Source of the DNA: an uncultured Clostridia bacterium
GTDB taxonomy: Bacteria; Bacillota; Clostridia; Christensenellales; Borkfalkiaceae
NCBI GenBank assembly: GCA_947174415.1
Contig: CAMWIW010000001.1
Location: forward strand, 1 to 64,000
Length of the DNA stretch: 64,000 bases
Direction: 5' to 3'
Positions 43,417-51,911 of the stretch are shown in pieces. The translations under genes and the position numbers were made by a program. Numbering within the stretch: position 1 is the stretch's first letter; each line of letters starts with the position of its first letter. Under the pieces are notes generated by a model. The model saw only the letters and a list, made by a program, of their open reading frames with translations. It searched no databases and was not told where the DNA came from.

Positions 43417-44063
43417 TTTGTTAAAACTTCTCTGTTTTTTACAAGATAGTTGATACCTGAAATTACTGTTAAAACTACTGCTATTGCGAAAAACGCAAGC
43501 CCGACATAGTTGACAATAGCGCCCGCAACGTGGTCGGTGAGTTCGCTTACGCCCGCGCCGACTAAAAGAACTACGATTGATATATCCTGACAAGTCGTCT
43601 TGTATTTACCGAAGATATCTGCGGCAATAACAGTTCCCGAGCTTGCCGCAACCATTCTAAACCCGCTGACGATAATCTCTCTCGCAAGTATAAGTGCTAC
43701 GCCGCACCCCGCAACGATTAAAGCCCAAAAATCAAGATTGGCTACAAAAATCGAAGGCACGGTAAGCATTATCACTAATGCGGACAAAACGAGCACTTTA
43801 TCCGCTATGGGGTCTAAAAATTTCCCCAAATTTGTAACTAAATTGTACTTTCTTGCTATTTTTCCGTCGAAAAGGTCGGTTAAACAAGCGACGCCGAAAA
43901 CGGCAAGTGCTACGAAATAATGCGCCGTAAAATTCAGATAAAAGAAAAGAACGAAAACGGGTATCATGACCATTCTTGCAACGGTCAGCTTGTTGGGCAA
44001 ATTCATTACACCCTTGCCCGCGGCAAGCTTGTACGCCTTGCTTTCCTTATTGATTTCTTTCAT
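43413..44063 (-). CDS. pgsA: CDP-diacylglycerol-glycerol-3-phosphate 3-phosphatidyltransferase
   Basis: A 216-residue membrane enzyme of phosphatidylglycerol synthesis. MNLPNKLTVARM is the usual start of the family core; here about 19 extra residues precede it. The CDP-alcohol phosphotransferase motif is DLFDGKIARKYNLVTNLGKFLDPIADK. Several hydrophobic segments follow. GGAGG lies ten bases before the ATG, inside the end of rimO, which it overlaps by four bases. Confidence 0.94.
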   Translation of the reverse strand: MKEINKESKAYKLAAGKGVMNLPNKLTVARMVMIPVFVLFFYLNFTAHYFVALAVFGVACLTDLFDGKIARKYNLVTNLGKFLDPIADKVLVLSALVIMLTVPSIFVANLDFWALIVAGCGVALILAREIIVSGFRMVAASSGTVIAADIFGKYKTTCQDISIVVLLVGAGVSELTDHVAGAIVNYVGLAFFAIAVVLTVISGINYLVKNREVLTK

Positions 44064-45394
44064 AGTTCATAGTCCTCCGTGCGTCCGTAAAGATCGTAAC
44101 AGTCGCACTTTTCTATTAAAACGTCGTAATACTCGCCCTGAGATGCGCTGCAAGCGTTGAAGTAAATTTTTCCGTCAATTTCGGGGGCTTGGAAGCACGC
44201 TCTACCCACAAAACAGTTTTTTTCGTAGTCTATTCCATCGCAAAGCACTTTTACACTCTTCCCGACAAAACCTTGAAGTTTTTCAAAAGAAATTTGCTTC
44301 TGAACTTCGTAAAGAGTTTTTACTCGCCGCTTTTTTACTGAATAAGGTATCTGACCTTTGAGCTTATAAGCTGCCGTTTCGGGCTCACGAGAGTATGCAA
44401 AAAACCCGCAATTATCAAGCTTTGCTTCCTTTATAAATTCTATCAATCCCGCAAAATCTTCCTCCGTTTCCGTAGGAAAACCCGCTATAAAGGTAGAACG
44501 GATTGCTATTGACGGGATTTCCTTCCTCAGCTTGTTTATCAGCTCTAAATAACTTTCTCTTCCCGCAGGACGGTTCATAAGTTTCAAAATCTTATTTTCG
44601 CTGTGCTGTAAAGGAATATCCAAATATTTGACTATTTTAGGGTTGTCCCGTATTTCGGTAATCAGCGCGTCGTCAATCATATCGGGATAACAGTACAATA
44701 ATCTTACACTATTAATGTTGACAAGCGCTGTCAGGTTTTTTAAAATTTCTACTAATTTTTTTTGACCGTATAGGTCAAGACCGTATCTTGTAACGTCCTG
44801 CGCAACTAAAACGAGTTCAGAAACATCTCCAAGTCCCTCCGCCTCGTTCAGAAGTTTATCCATAGGATAACTTTCGTATTTGCCGCGTATTTTCGGAATT
44901 AGACAGTAAGTACAGTGATTGTTGCAGCCGTCGGCAATTTTAAGATAAGCGTAGTGCGCGGGCGTGGTTACCACCCTTTCTCCGATAAAGCCGTGAGAAC
45001 CTTGTCCGACAAAATTCACTCTTTCGCCTGAGTATGATTTTTCGAGTGCAACAAAAAATTTATCGTAATCGTCTGTGCCGAGGAATACGTCAGCTTCCAA
45101 TAGTCCCGAAAAAGTTTCTTTCGCATATTTTTGCGGCAGACAGCCCGTAACGACTATTTTTTCGAGATTGGCGCTCTTTAATGCAGAATATTCCAAAACG
45201 GTTTCTATAGCTTCCTTACGCGCTTCGTTCAAAAACGCGCACGTGTTTATAACCAGCACTTGCGCGTTTGAAGCGTCGTCGGTAATTTCACAGCCGTTCG
45301 CTTTGATTATAGCCAAAAGTTTTTCTATATCTACGCGGTTTTTATCGCAGCCGAGCGAAATTATTCCGAATTTTTTGGTTGCAAAATCAATCAT
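44060..45394 (-). CDS. rimO: Ribosomal protein S12 methylthiotransferase RimO
   Basis: A 444-residue radical SAM methylthiotransferase. The N-terminal GIISLGCDKNRVDIEKL and VINTCAFLNEARKEAIETVLEY are RimO-type rather than MiaB-type. The radical SAM motif is GCNNHCTYCLIPKIRGKYESYP, and a TRAM domain follows. It thiomethylates an Asp of ribosomal protein S12. It overlaps ftsK by eight bases and pgsA by four. Confidence 0.95.
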   Translation of the reverse strand: MIDFATKKFGIISLGCDKNRVDIEKLLAIIKANGCEITDDASNAQVLVINTCAFLNEARKEAIETVLEYSALKSANLEKIVVTGCLPQKYAKETFSGLLEADVFLGTDDYDKFFVALEKSYSGERVNFVGQGSHGFIGERVVTTPAHYAYLKIADGCNNHCTYCLIPKIRGKYESYPMDKLLNEAEGLGDVSELVLVAQDVTRYGLDLYGQKKLVEILKNLTALVNINSVRLLYCYPDMIDDALITEIRDNPKIVKYLDIPLQHSENKILKLMNRPAGRESYLELINKLRKEIPSIAIRSTFIAGFPTETEEDFAGLIEFIKEAKLDNCGFFAYSREPETAAYKLKGQIPYSVKKRRVKTLYEVQKQISFEKLQGFVGKSVKVLCDGIDYEKNCFVGRACFQAPEIDGKIYFNACSASQGEYYDVLIEKCDCYDLYGRTEDYEL

Positions 45395-48300
45395 CGACGT
45401 CTCCGTAAATGTTGAAGAATTCGTCTTTCGAAAGGAGTACTTTTCTGGGTTTAGACCCCTCGGAAGGGGTAACGTAATTCATATTTTCCATCCAATCGAT
45501 AATTTTACAAGCCTTTATGTAACCCACGGGGAAACGCCGTTGTATCATCGATACGGACGCCTGATTTGAGGTTACGCAATATTTAAGGGCTTTAATGAAG
45601 GTATCGTCAATCTTCGTTTCGCTCTCCTCTCCTTCACCGCCGCCGCTGACCATAGAATTTGCCGTTTCTTCCTGCTCAACCGTGTTGATAAAGTCTGAAA
45701 CGCTTTGATCGAAGTAAGTTTCGTTGTTTGCTTTGACGAAATCGGTAACCTTCTGAACTTCGTGTGTATCCACAAAGCAGCATTGAATACGAGCAAGGTC
45801 GGGATTTTCCGCAGAACGGAAATACGCGTCGCCTTTACCCAAAAGTTTTTCCGCGCCGCCTATATCGAATATCGTGCGGGCGTCGTCGAACGAGTTTACT
45901 TTAAAGCCTATTCGCGTAGGCAAGTTGGATTTGATTAGACCCGTAATGCAGTCTACCGAGGGACGCTGCGTCGCAAGAATTAAGTGTATACCGCAGGCAC
46001 GGGCCTTTTGAACTAACTTAATTATTCTGCTCTCGATGTCCTTTTTGGCTTGCAACATCAAATCGCCGAATTCGTCAAGAATAATTACTATTTTGGGTAA
46101 CTTTTCTTCACCTTCGGGTAAATGAATGTTGTATTCATCAAGGTTCTTGGTAGCAACGCCTTTTTCGGTCATATCCTTGAAAAGCGTGTAGCGGCGTTCC
46201 ATTTCTTTAATCGCCCAATTCAACGCCTTAATTGCCTTATCTACGTCGTAGATAATTTCGTTTATCATCAAGTGAGGAAGCTTATCGTAGGAAATAAACT
46301 CAACCTGTTTGGGGTCAACGAGTATCAGCCTCAATTCCTCAGGTCCGTACTTGTAAAGGAGACTTACGAGGAGTGCGCTTAAACAGATACTTTTACCGCT
46401 ACCCGTAGTACCTGCAACGAGAAGGTGCGGCATTTTCGTTATATCAGGGCAAACGACTTCACCTTCAACATTCTTGCCGAGAGCAAAAGTGAGTGAATTT
46501 TGCTTGCTGTTTATAAACTTCGAACTTGCAAGCATCGTTTTAAGTCCGACTATCGACCGCTTGTTGTTAGGCACTTCGATTGAGAGCGCACCCTTAGAAT
46601 AGTTCAGATATGCCGTTACGTTCTCTTTCATAAGCTCCATTGCGATTGCATCGCGGTAGCCGAGCGAACGCTTTATGTTAGTTTTATCGTGAATAATTAC
46701 GTCGTAACGGGTAATTGCAGGCCCTATCGTTACATTTGCCACTTCGCTTGAAATTTTATAGCGTTCGAGAGCTTGTACGATCGTCCTTTTATTGTCTTCT
46801 ATCTCACCCGTGTTCACGTTTGAGTTTTCAGGGTAATTATCAAGCAAGTCGAGCGAAGGTCTGACGTACTTCTTCCAAACGTGCTTGGGCTTTTCTTCAA
46901 CCTTTTCAACGGGCTGTTCTACGGGTTTTTCAACACGCTTAATCTCTTCGGCTCTTCTCGAAACGCGCTCGGGCGTTACAGGTACGACGGGAGGAACGGG
47001 CGGCACTGCGCGTTCCGTTCTTCTTACGCTATCGTTTTCAGAGCGTCCGCCAACTTCGTTGCGGTCGGAACGAACGGCAAATATATCTCCGTCGTCCGTG
47101 CCGTCGTCGTCGAAAAGTTCGGCATTGCTACGCTCCCCTCTTTGCGAGGCGGGTACTCCCCTCTCCGCACGCGCAGCGTCGCCGAATATGTTGTATACGT
47201 TTGTATCCTTCTTTTCTTCCTTAGGAGCTTCGTTTCTGACTTCCTCAACGCGAGGTTCTTCTATAGCGGGCTGCTCTTGGTAAGAATCATTAAAGCCTAC
47301 CGGTCCGCGCTCTCTTGCAGGAGGACTGTACGGTTCTTCCTGTTGGGGATAACTGACTTCTTCAGGCTCGGGTTCTGACGGTTGTATGTCCGCTTGCTCC
47401 TCGTAGCCGCCATAATACGGTTGTTCTTCCTGATATGCGGGTTCTTGTCCGTAAGAACCGTATTCCCCGTTAGGCTTTTCACCAACTACGTAATTGGCAG
47501 GCATTGCCGACGATTGATTATAAACGTCGTACTGATAACTTTGTGTGTAGCTCGGCTGCTTTTCGGACTTTGACTTTTCGGAATTGCCCGAAGTGAAGCT
47601 GCTTAAATAATCAGCCTCGCTCGTTACGGGGTGATTAAAATACGAATTCTCATTAAAAATCATATTTCTTCTGTAGCTTTCGGCTGCAAACTCACCCTTT
47701 TCAAACAAAATTCTTCTGCCGAGGTTCTTTTGGGAAAATTTATTTTCTTCTTCAACCTGCGGCTGATGCATTTCTGCGTTAGCATGCTGAGGCACAACGT
47801 CGGGCGCATACTCGATATTTACAGGTACTGCCTTTGCAACGGGCGTAGCATAACTTTCTTCTACTTCGCTGTCTTTAATTTTTACTTTGCGAATTCTGCG
47901 GACGGAAACCGTACCTTTAAACGCAAAAAACGTAAGTGCGCCGCACAAAATAACGAGCAAACTGAAAATTACGTATGCCGTTACGTAGCCGCCCATTGCA
48001 AGAACGGGATAAACCACGATTGCGGAAATTACGCCGCCGAGCGTGTAACCCGAGTAGCCGTTTTGAGCGTTGCTATAACAATCCGAAATATACTGACCGT
48101 ATCCGTTTATTGGATAAGTATGCGTTGATACAGCGTGAAAGAGAAAAAACAGCATTACGGCGGTTAAGCAAATCGTTACAGTCTTTTTAAAACCGACTTT
48201 GAACTTTTTACCGAAGACAAGCCATTCACCAAGATAACCCAAAAGCATTACGATTAAAATCGAACCGTAGCCGAAAACGCCGTACATGAAAGTACAGATA

Positions 48301-48446
48301 GCTCCGCCTATTCCCGCAAAAATCGCCCTATGACTTAACAGCATTAAAAGAACGATAACACTGAATAACATCAAAGTCATTCCTATCGTTTCTTTCGTCA
48401 GAATATATGAAATTTTTTCGCTTTTGTCTTTTTTCTTGTCGCTCAC
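45387..48446 (-). CDS. ftsK: DNA translocase FtsK/SpoIIIE
   Basis: A 1019-residue septal DNA pump. The N-terminal part has four membrane helices (residues 20-175). A disordered linker of about 350 residues rich in Glu, Pro, Tyr, Gln and Arg follows. The RecA-like motor has Walker A GTTGSGKS and Walker B IVIILDEFGDLM. The C-terminal gamma winged helix (KALKYCVTSNQASVSMIQRRFPVGYIKACKIIDWME) reads sequence polarity. The track starts at TTG; the GTG two codons later (48446) has GGAG eight bases before it and is preferred. It heads the operon. Confidence 0.96.
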   Translation of the reverse strand: MSDKKKDKSEKISYILTKETIGMTLMLFSVIVLLMLLSHRAIFAGIGGAICTFMYGVFGYGSILIVMLLGYLGEWLVFGKKFKVGFKKTVTICLTAVMLFFLFHAVSTHTYPINGYGQYISDCYSNAQNGYSGYTLGGVISAIVVYPVLAMGGYVTAYVIFSLLVILCGALTFFAFKGTVSVRRIRKVKIKDSEVEESYATPVAKAVPVNIEYAPDVVPQHANAEMHQPQVEEENKFSQKNLGRRILFEKGEFAAESYRRNMIFNENSYFNHPVTSEADYLSSFTSGNSEKSKSEKQPSYTQSYQYDVYNQSSAMPANYVVGEKPNGEYGSYGQEPAYQEEQPYYGGYEEQADIQPSEPEPEEVSYPQQEEPYSPPARERGPVGFNDSYQEQPAIEEPRVEEVRNEAPKEEKKDTNVYNIFGDAARAERGVPASQRGERSNAELFDDDGTDDGDIFAVRSDRNEVGGRSENDSVRRTERAVPPVPPVVPVTPERVSRRAEEIKRVEKPVEQPVEKVEEKPKHVWKKYVRPSLDLLDNYPENSNVNTGEIEDNKRTIVQALERYKISSEVANVTIGPAITRYDVIIHDKTNIKRSLGYRDAIAMELMKENVTAYLNYSKGALSIEVPNNKRSIVGLKTMLASSKFINSKQNSLTFALGKNVEGEVVCPDITKMPHLLVAGTTGSGKSICLSALLVSLLYKYGPEELRLILVDPKQVEFISYDKLPHLMINEIIYDVDKAIKALNWAIKEMERRYTLFKDMTEKGVATKNLDEYNIHLPEGEEKLPKIVIILDEFGDLMLQAKKDIESRIIKLVQKARACGIHLILATQRPSVDCITGLIKSNLPTRIGFKVNSFDDARTIFDIGGAEKLLGKGDAYFRSAENPDLARIQCCFVDTHEVQKVTDFVKANNETYFDQSVSDFINTVEQEETANSMVSGGGEGEESETKIDDTFIKALKYCVTSNQASVSMIQRRFPVGYIKACKIIDWMENMNYVTPSEGSKPRKVLLSKDEFFNIYGDVDD

Positions 48447-48496
48447 GTTCAAATCTCCGAATTTTACAAATCCGTAAAAATTATTATCCGCTTTTA

Positions 48497-48525
48497 ATTA
48501 TAACATCTCCAAAACAAAATGACAA
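48497..48525 (-). promoter_or_regulatory. Promoter of the ftsK-rimO-pgsA-cinA-recA-nadE operon
   Basis: Minus strand: TTGTCA, 17-base spacer, TATAAT, about 50 bases before the GTG start. Confidence 0.82.
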
Positions 48526-48778
48526 CAAAATAAAATGACAAATTAAATTTATTTATATATAAATAAGCGCACCCGAAACGGGCGCGCAACGGTCTTGAAT
48601 TATTTAGATTTAAGAATTATTTATAAATGTATAATTTTACATAAATAAAATTTAAAACCATGTCATTAAAAACATTTATTAATTCGCTAAATATCGGATA
48701 CACCCCTTAATATGCTTGAAATATTGAATAATTAATTTGATTAATCGATTGAAAATAATGGTTTTGGTATATGTATAA
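48526..48778. other. AT-rich intergenic stretch between murC and ftsK
   Basis: Together with the ftsK leader and promoter, the murC-ftsK gap is about 330 bases without a recognisable gene. It holds a GC-rich imperfect hairpin at 48568-48588 (GCGCACCCG-AAA-CGGGCGCGC), which may terminate murC but lacks a T-run, and one copy of a second repeat at 48697-48724. The rest is very AT-rich with no ORF I would defend. Confidence 0.6.
48697..48724 (-). repeat. Second repeat type, copy A
   Basis: Minus strand ATATTTCAAGCATATTAAGG then GGTGTATC matches 61898-61925 at 23 of 28 bases. Both carry TATTTCAAGCATAT followed by a G-run and TATC. Confidence 0.45.
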
Positions 48779-50110
48779 TTATTTAGTAACTTGAATATTT
48801 ATAATATATTTTGCAATATCGTATATATCGCCTGCACCGAGAAAAAGAACCGTGTCGTCCTCATCGACGGCGCGAAGAAAATCTGTTATGTCTTCAATAT
48901 TATCACCGTAACGGGATTTTTTTACGCTGTGCGACAGAGTCAGCGCACTACCCTTATCGTCAAAGTATTCGCGCGCCGCAAACGTTCGATATATAAGCAA
49001 ATTGTTGATACCCGACAAAACCTTGACGAATTCCTGAAAAAGATTTTTTGTTCTTGAATATGTATGAGGCTGAAAAACAACGAAGAGCCTTCCGTCGTTT
49101 ATTTTTTTTACAGCGGTTAAAGTTGCGCTGATTTCGTCAGGATGATGCGCATAGTCTGCAATACAACGCGCGCCCCTGTATTTGCCTATATTTTCAAACC
49201 GCCTCTCCACACCCGTAAAGTCGGCAAGCCCCTCCTTTATCCTCGCAAACGGTATACCCGCGGAACGGGCAGCAGCCGTAGCAGCAAGAGCGTTTAATAC
49301 GTTATGTTTTCCGTAAACGCTTAATGTTATATTTCCTAATTTACCGTCTCCGTCAAATACGGTAAAGCTATAACGCCCCTTGGTGCAAACGATACGCTTG
49401 GCGCAAAAGCGGGCGTTCTTTTCATAACCAAATGTAATCCCCTCCACCTTTAAATCACCGTAAGGCACGATGGCTATTTCCGCACTGTCAGCGAAGTGGT
49501 TATACGCCGAACGCAAGTTAGCAACCGAGCCGTAACATTCGAGATGGTCGGGCGCACTGTTTAAAACGACGGCAATATCAGGCTTTAATAAAAGGAAGTT
49601 CTTTTTGTATTCGCAAGCCTCGGTAATAAAGAAATCTCTGCCGCTGTAAAAGCCGTTTAAAAAGGTCTTATCCCGCCCGCCTATATGCACGCCGAATTTA
49701 GCTCCCGCACACGCAAAAACGTGCGCGAGCATAGCCGTACACGTTGTTTTGCCGTGGCAGCCCGATACACCTATAACTTTTTTAAAATCGCGACTTATCT
49801 CATACAGAAGCTGCCCGCGCGAAAGAACGGTTTTATTCAGCTCGTGCGCCTCAATTAGCTGAATATCGTTTTCTTTTACTGCGTCGGTATAAACTACCAC
49901 GTCGTAATATTTTACACTGCCCTTGCTTTCCGCTATTTCTATTTTAGCGCCCATTTTAGACAGTTCTTCCGTATACACACCGGCGTAATTATCGCTACCG
50001 CCTACTTTTTTGCCGCAAGCCAGAATATATTTGGCAAGCCCGCTCATACTTACTCCGCCGATACCTATAAAATAGAAACTGTCGTAAAACTCCAAAAAAC
50101 TTTTCCGCAT
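48779..50110 (-). CDS. murC: UDP-N-acetylmuramate-L-alanine ligase
   Basis: A 443-residue Mur ligase that adds the first L-Ala. The N-terminal FIGIGGVSMSGLAKYIL is the UDP-MurNAc domain. The ATP motif reads GCHGKTTCTAML, with Cys where MurC usually has Thr or Ser before HGKTT. EACEYKKNFLLLKPDIAVVLN, GVERRFE and DYAHHPDEISATL complete the signature. There is no ribosome-binding site before the ATG (AATTAATAAAATTTAATATG), so initiation may be leaderless. It lies outside the main dcw run but next to ftsZ. Confidence 0.95.
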   Translation of the reverse strand: MRKSFLEFYDSFYFIGIGGVSMSGLAKYILACGKKVGGSDNYAGVYTEELSKMGAKIEIAESKGSVKYYDVVVYTDAVKENDIQLIEAHELNKTVLSRGQLLYEISRDFKKVIGVSGCHGKTTCTAMLAHVFACAGAKFGVHIGGRDKTFLNGFYSGRDFFITEACEYKKNFLLLKPDIAVVLNSAPDHLECYGSVANLRSAYNHFADSAEIAIVPYGDLKVEGITFGYEKNARFCAKRIVCTKGRYSFTVFDGDGKLGNITLSVYGKHNVLNALAATAAARSAGIPFARIKEGLADFTGVERRFENIGKYRGARCIADYAHHPDEISATLTAVKKINDGRLFVVFQPHTYSRTKNLFQEFVKVLSGINNLLIYRTFAAREYFDDKGSALTLSHSVKKSRYGDNIEDITDFLRAVDEDDTVLFLGAGDIYDIAKYIINIQVTK

Positions 50111-50194
50111 ATTAAATTTTATTAATTAATTTGGGTTATTAGCACGATTTTTGTAGTTTTTTTTAAAAAAATGGGAAAAATTTTTAAATAAGTA

Positions 50195-50223
50195 TTGAAT
50201 TTATTTATCTTTTATTGTACAAT
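50195..50223 (+). promoter_or_regulatory. Promoter of spoVG
   Basis: TTGAAT, 17-base spacer, TACAAT, about 35 bases before the ATG. Confidence 0.72.
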
Positions 50224-50257
50224 GATTGCAATGAAAGTATTATCTGGTAGGTGAGTT

Positions 50258-50521
50258 ATGAAAATCACAGATGTACGAATCAGATTAGTTAACAAGGGGG
50301 ACAATAAACTTAAAGCAGTTGCTTCGATTACCATTGACCAATGCTTTGTCGTACACGATATTAAGATAATCGAATCCGCTGAAGGCGCGTTTATTGCGAT
50401 GCCCAGCAGAAAAACTAATGATGGCGATTATAAGGATATTGCACATCCACTTGACACCGCGACCCGAGATATTTTGAAAAAAGCAATCCTTACGGCTTAC
50501 TATGATGAACTTAAAAAATAG
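50258..50521 (+). CDS. spoVG: SpoVG-family nucleic-acid-binding regulator
   Basis: An 87-residue SpoVG: MKITDVRIRLVN, KLKAVASITIDQCFVVHDIKIIE, GAFIAMPSRKTNDGDYKDIAHPL. SpoVG proteins bind RNA/DNA and modulate division, sporulation or cell-wall genes in Bacillota; presence alone does not prove sporulation. AGGTGA precedes the ATG. It is monocistronic, divergent from murC, and convergent with ftsZ across a shared terminator. Confidence 0.95.
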   Translation: MKITDVRIRLVNKGDNKLKAVASITIDQCFVVHDIKIIESAEGAFIAMPSRKTNDGDYKDIAHPLDTATRDILKKAILTAYYDELKK

Positions 50522-50569
50522 GTCATATTTAGTTTTCCGTCAGTTAAATTAATACTGAATTTGTAAACG

Positions 50570-50601
50570 AAAAGGCGCACGACTTTAACCGTGCGCCTTT
50601 T
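50570..50601. terminator. Bidirectional terminator between spoVG and ftsZ
   Basis: AAAAGGCGCACG-ACTTTAAC-CGTGCGCCTTTT. The arms give a T-run in both directions. Confidence 0.9.
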
Positions 50602-50619
50602 CGCTATTATTTTTATTTT

Positions 50620-51891
50620 TTAATTATCGCGTTTTTTGCCGAAATTTTTCAAAAGCTGTGCAAATTTTGGCACGTTCTTTTCGGGCTGACGCTCAATGTT
50701 TATTTCCTCGCTCTTCGGCTGAACGGGCTGTACCGGCTGAACGTATTGGACGGGACGTTCGGGCTGCAACGGTTGAAGCGGTTGCACAGGCTGAACGGGC
50801 TGTACAGGTTTATAGTAAGGCTCGCTAACCGTCATTCTCCTCATTCCGCCGCCGTAAAGTCCGTCTTCGTAATTAACGCTACCCGAAAATCTTGAAACGT
50901 CGTCATCACGCCTAGTCGTATCGTAACCGGGGAAGCCAGTCGCGATTACGGTAATTTCCACCTCGTCCTGAACGTTGGGGTCAATTCTTGCACCGAATAT
51001 AATGTTAGCGGAAGCGTCAACGACACTCTTAACAAGCTCTGCAGCGTCCGTAACTTCGTCGATAGTCAAATCCTTGCCGCCGACAACGTTTAAAATTACG
51101 CCGCGCGCTCCTTCGATAGTGGTTTCCAATAATGGACAGTTAACGGCAACGCGGACTGCCTCGATAATTCTGTTATCGCCCTTAGCCACACCGACGCCGA
51201 GGTGAGCAATGCCTTTATCTTTAAGGATAGTTTTAACGTCTGCAAAGTCAAGGTTAATGAGCGAAGGGTTAACGATAAGCTCGGTAAGACCCCTTATGCT
51301 CTGTTTCAAAATGTCGTCGGCAACGCGAAGTGCTTCGGTCATAGGCGTATTCTTCGCAACTACCGTCTTTATCTTGTCGTTGGGTATGACTATGAGCGTA
51401 TCTACGTACTTTTTGAGATTATCAAGCCCCTTTGCAGTATTCTCCATACGCTTTTTGCCTTCGAAACTGAAAGGTTCGGTAACGACTGCAATAGTCAAAA
51501 TTTTTAAATCTCTGGCGATCTTTGCAATGACGGGCGCAGCTCCCGTACCCGTACCGCCGCCCATACCTGCCGTAATAAACAGCAAGTCAGTGCCCTTTAT
51601 AGCGTCGGTTAAAAGCTCTTTGCTTTCCTCCGCCGCAGCTCTTCCGACTTCTGGGTCAGCACCTGCGCCAAGTCCTTTAGTGAGCGCGCTGCCTATCTGA
51701 ATTTTATTTTCGCAAGGAGAAAGCGTCAAAATCTGGCTGTCAGTATTAACAACGTAATATTCGGCGCTGTTAATGCCTGCGTCCAACATTCTGTTGACGG
51801 CATTGTTGCCTGCACCGCCTACTCCGATAACTTTGATTTTCGCTCTGCCCGTAATTCCGTTAGAGCCTATTCCGTGTAAATCGTTAAACAT
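50620..51891 (-). CDS. ftsZ: Cell division protein FtsZ
   Basis: A 423-residue tubulin homologue. IKVIGVGGAGNNAVNRM, the GTP motif GGGTGTGAAPVIAKIARD and the T7 region NLDFADVKTIL are intact. The C-terminal linker (about residues 345-400) is a run of VQP/LQP units (KPVQPVQPVQPLQPLQPERPVQYVQPVQPVQP), followed by a conserved-looking tail NVPKFAQLLKNFGKKR. GGAGG lies six bases before the ATG. It is transcribed with the ftsA-like gene. Confidence 0.97.
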   Translation of the reverse strand: MFNDLHGIGSNGITGRAKIKVIGVGGAGNNAVNRMLDAGINSAEYYVVNTDSQILTLSPCENKIQIGSALTKGLGAGADPEVGRAAAEESKELLTDAIKGTDLLFITAGMGGGTGTGAAPVIAKIARDLKILTIAVVTEPFSFEGKKRMENTAKGLDNLKKYVDTLIVIPNDKIKTVVAKNTPMTEALRVADDILKQSIRGLTELIVNPSLINLDFADVKTILKDKGIAHLGVGVAKGDNRIIEAVRVAVNCPLLETTIEGARGVILNVVGGKDLTIDEVTDAAELVKSVVDASANIIFGARIDPNVQDEVEITVIATGFPGYDTTRRDDDVSRFSGSVNYEDGLYGGGMRRMTVSEPYYKPVQPVQPVQPLQPLQPERPVQYVQPVQPVQPKSEEINIERQPEKNVPKFAQLLKNFGKKRDN

Positions 51892-51911
51892 ATTTAACCT
51901 CCGTTAAATGG

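Noticed and set aside
43417-43593. N-terminal 59 residues of the track ORF 42721-43593
   Set aside because: Composition is Arg/Ser/Cys-rich and unlike any CinA. The stretch is an out-of-frame reading of pgsA, and the real ATG overlaps the pgsA stop.
46881-47378. Overlapping plus-strand ORFs opposite the ftsK linker
   Set aside because: Two different frames are both open because the linker DNA is repetitive. Neither has a start signal or motif.
48568-48588. GC-rich hairpin as a firm murC terminator or small RNA gene
   Set aside because: The stem has a mismatch and no T-run, and no convincing promoter lies in front, so it is noted only within the intergenic entry.
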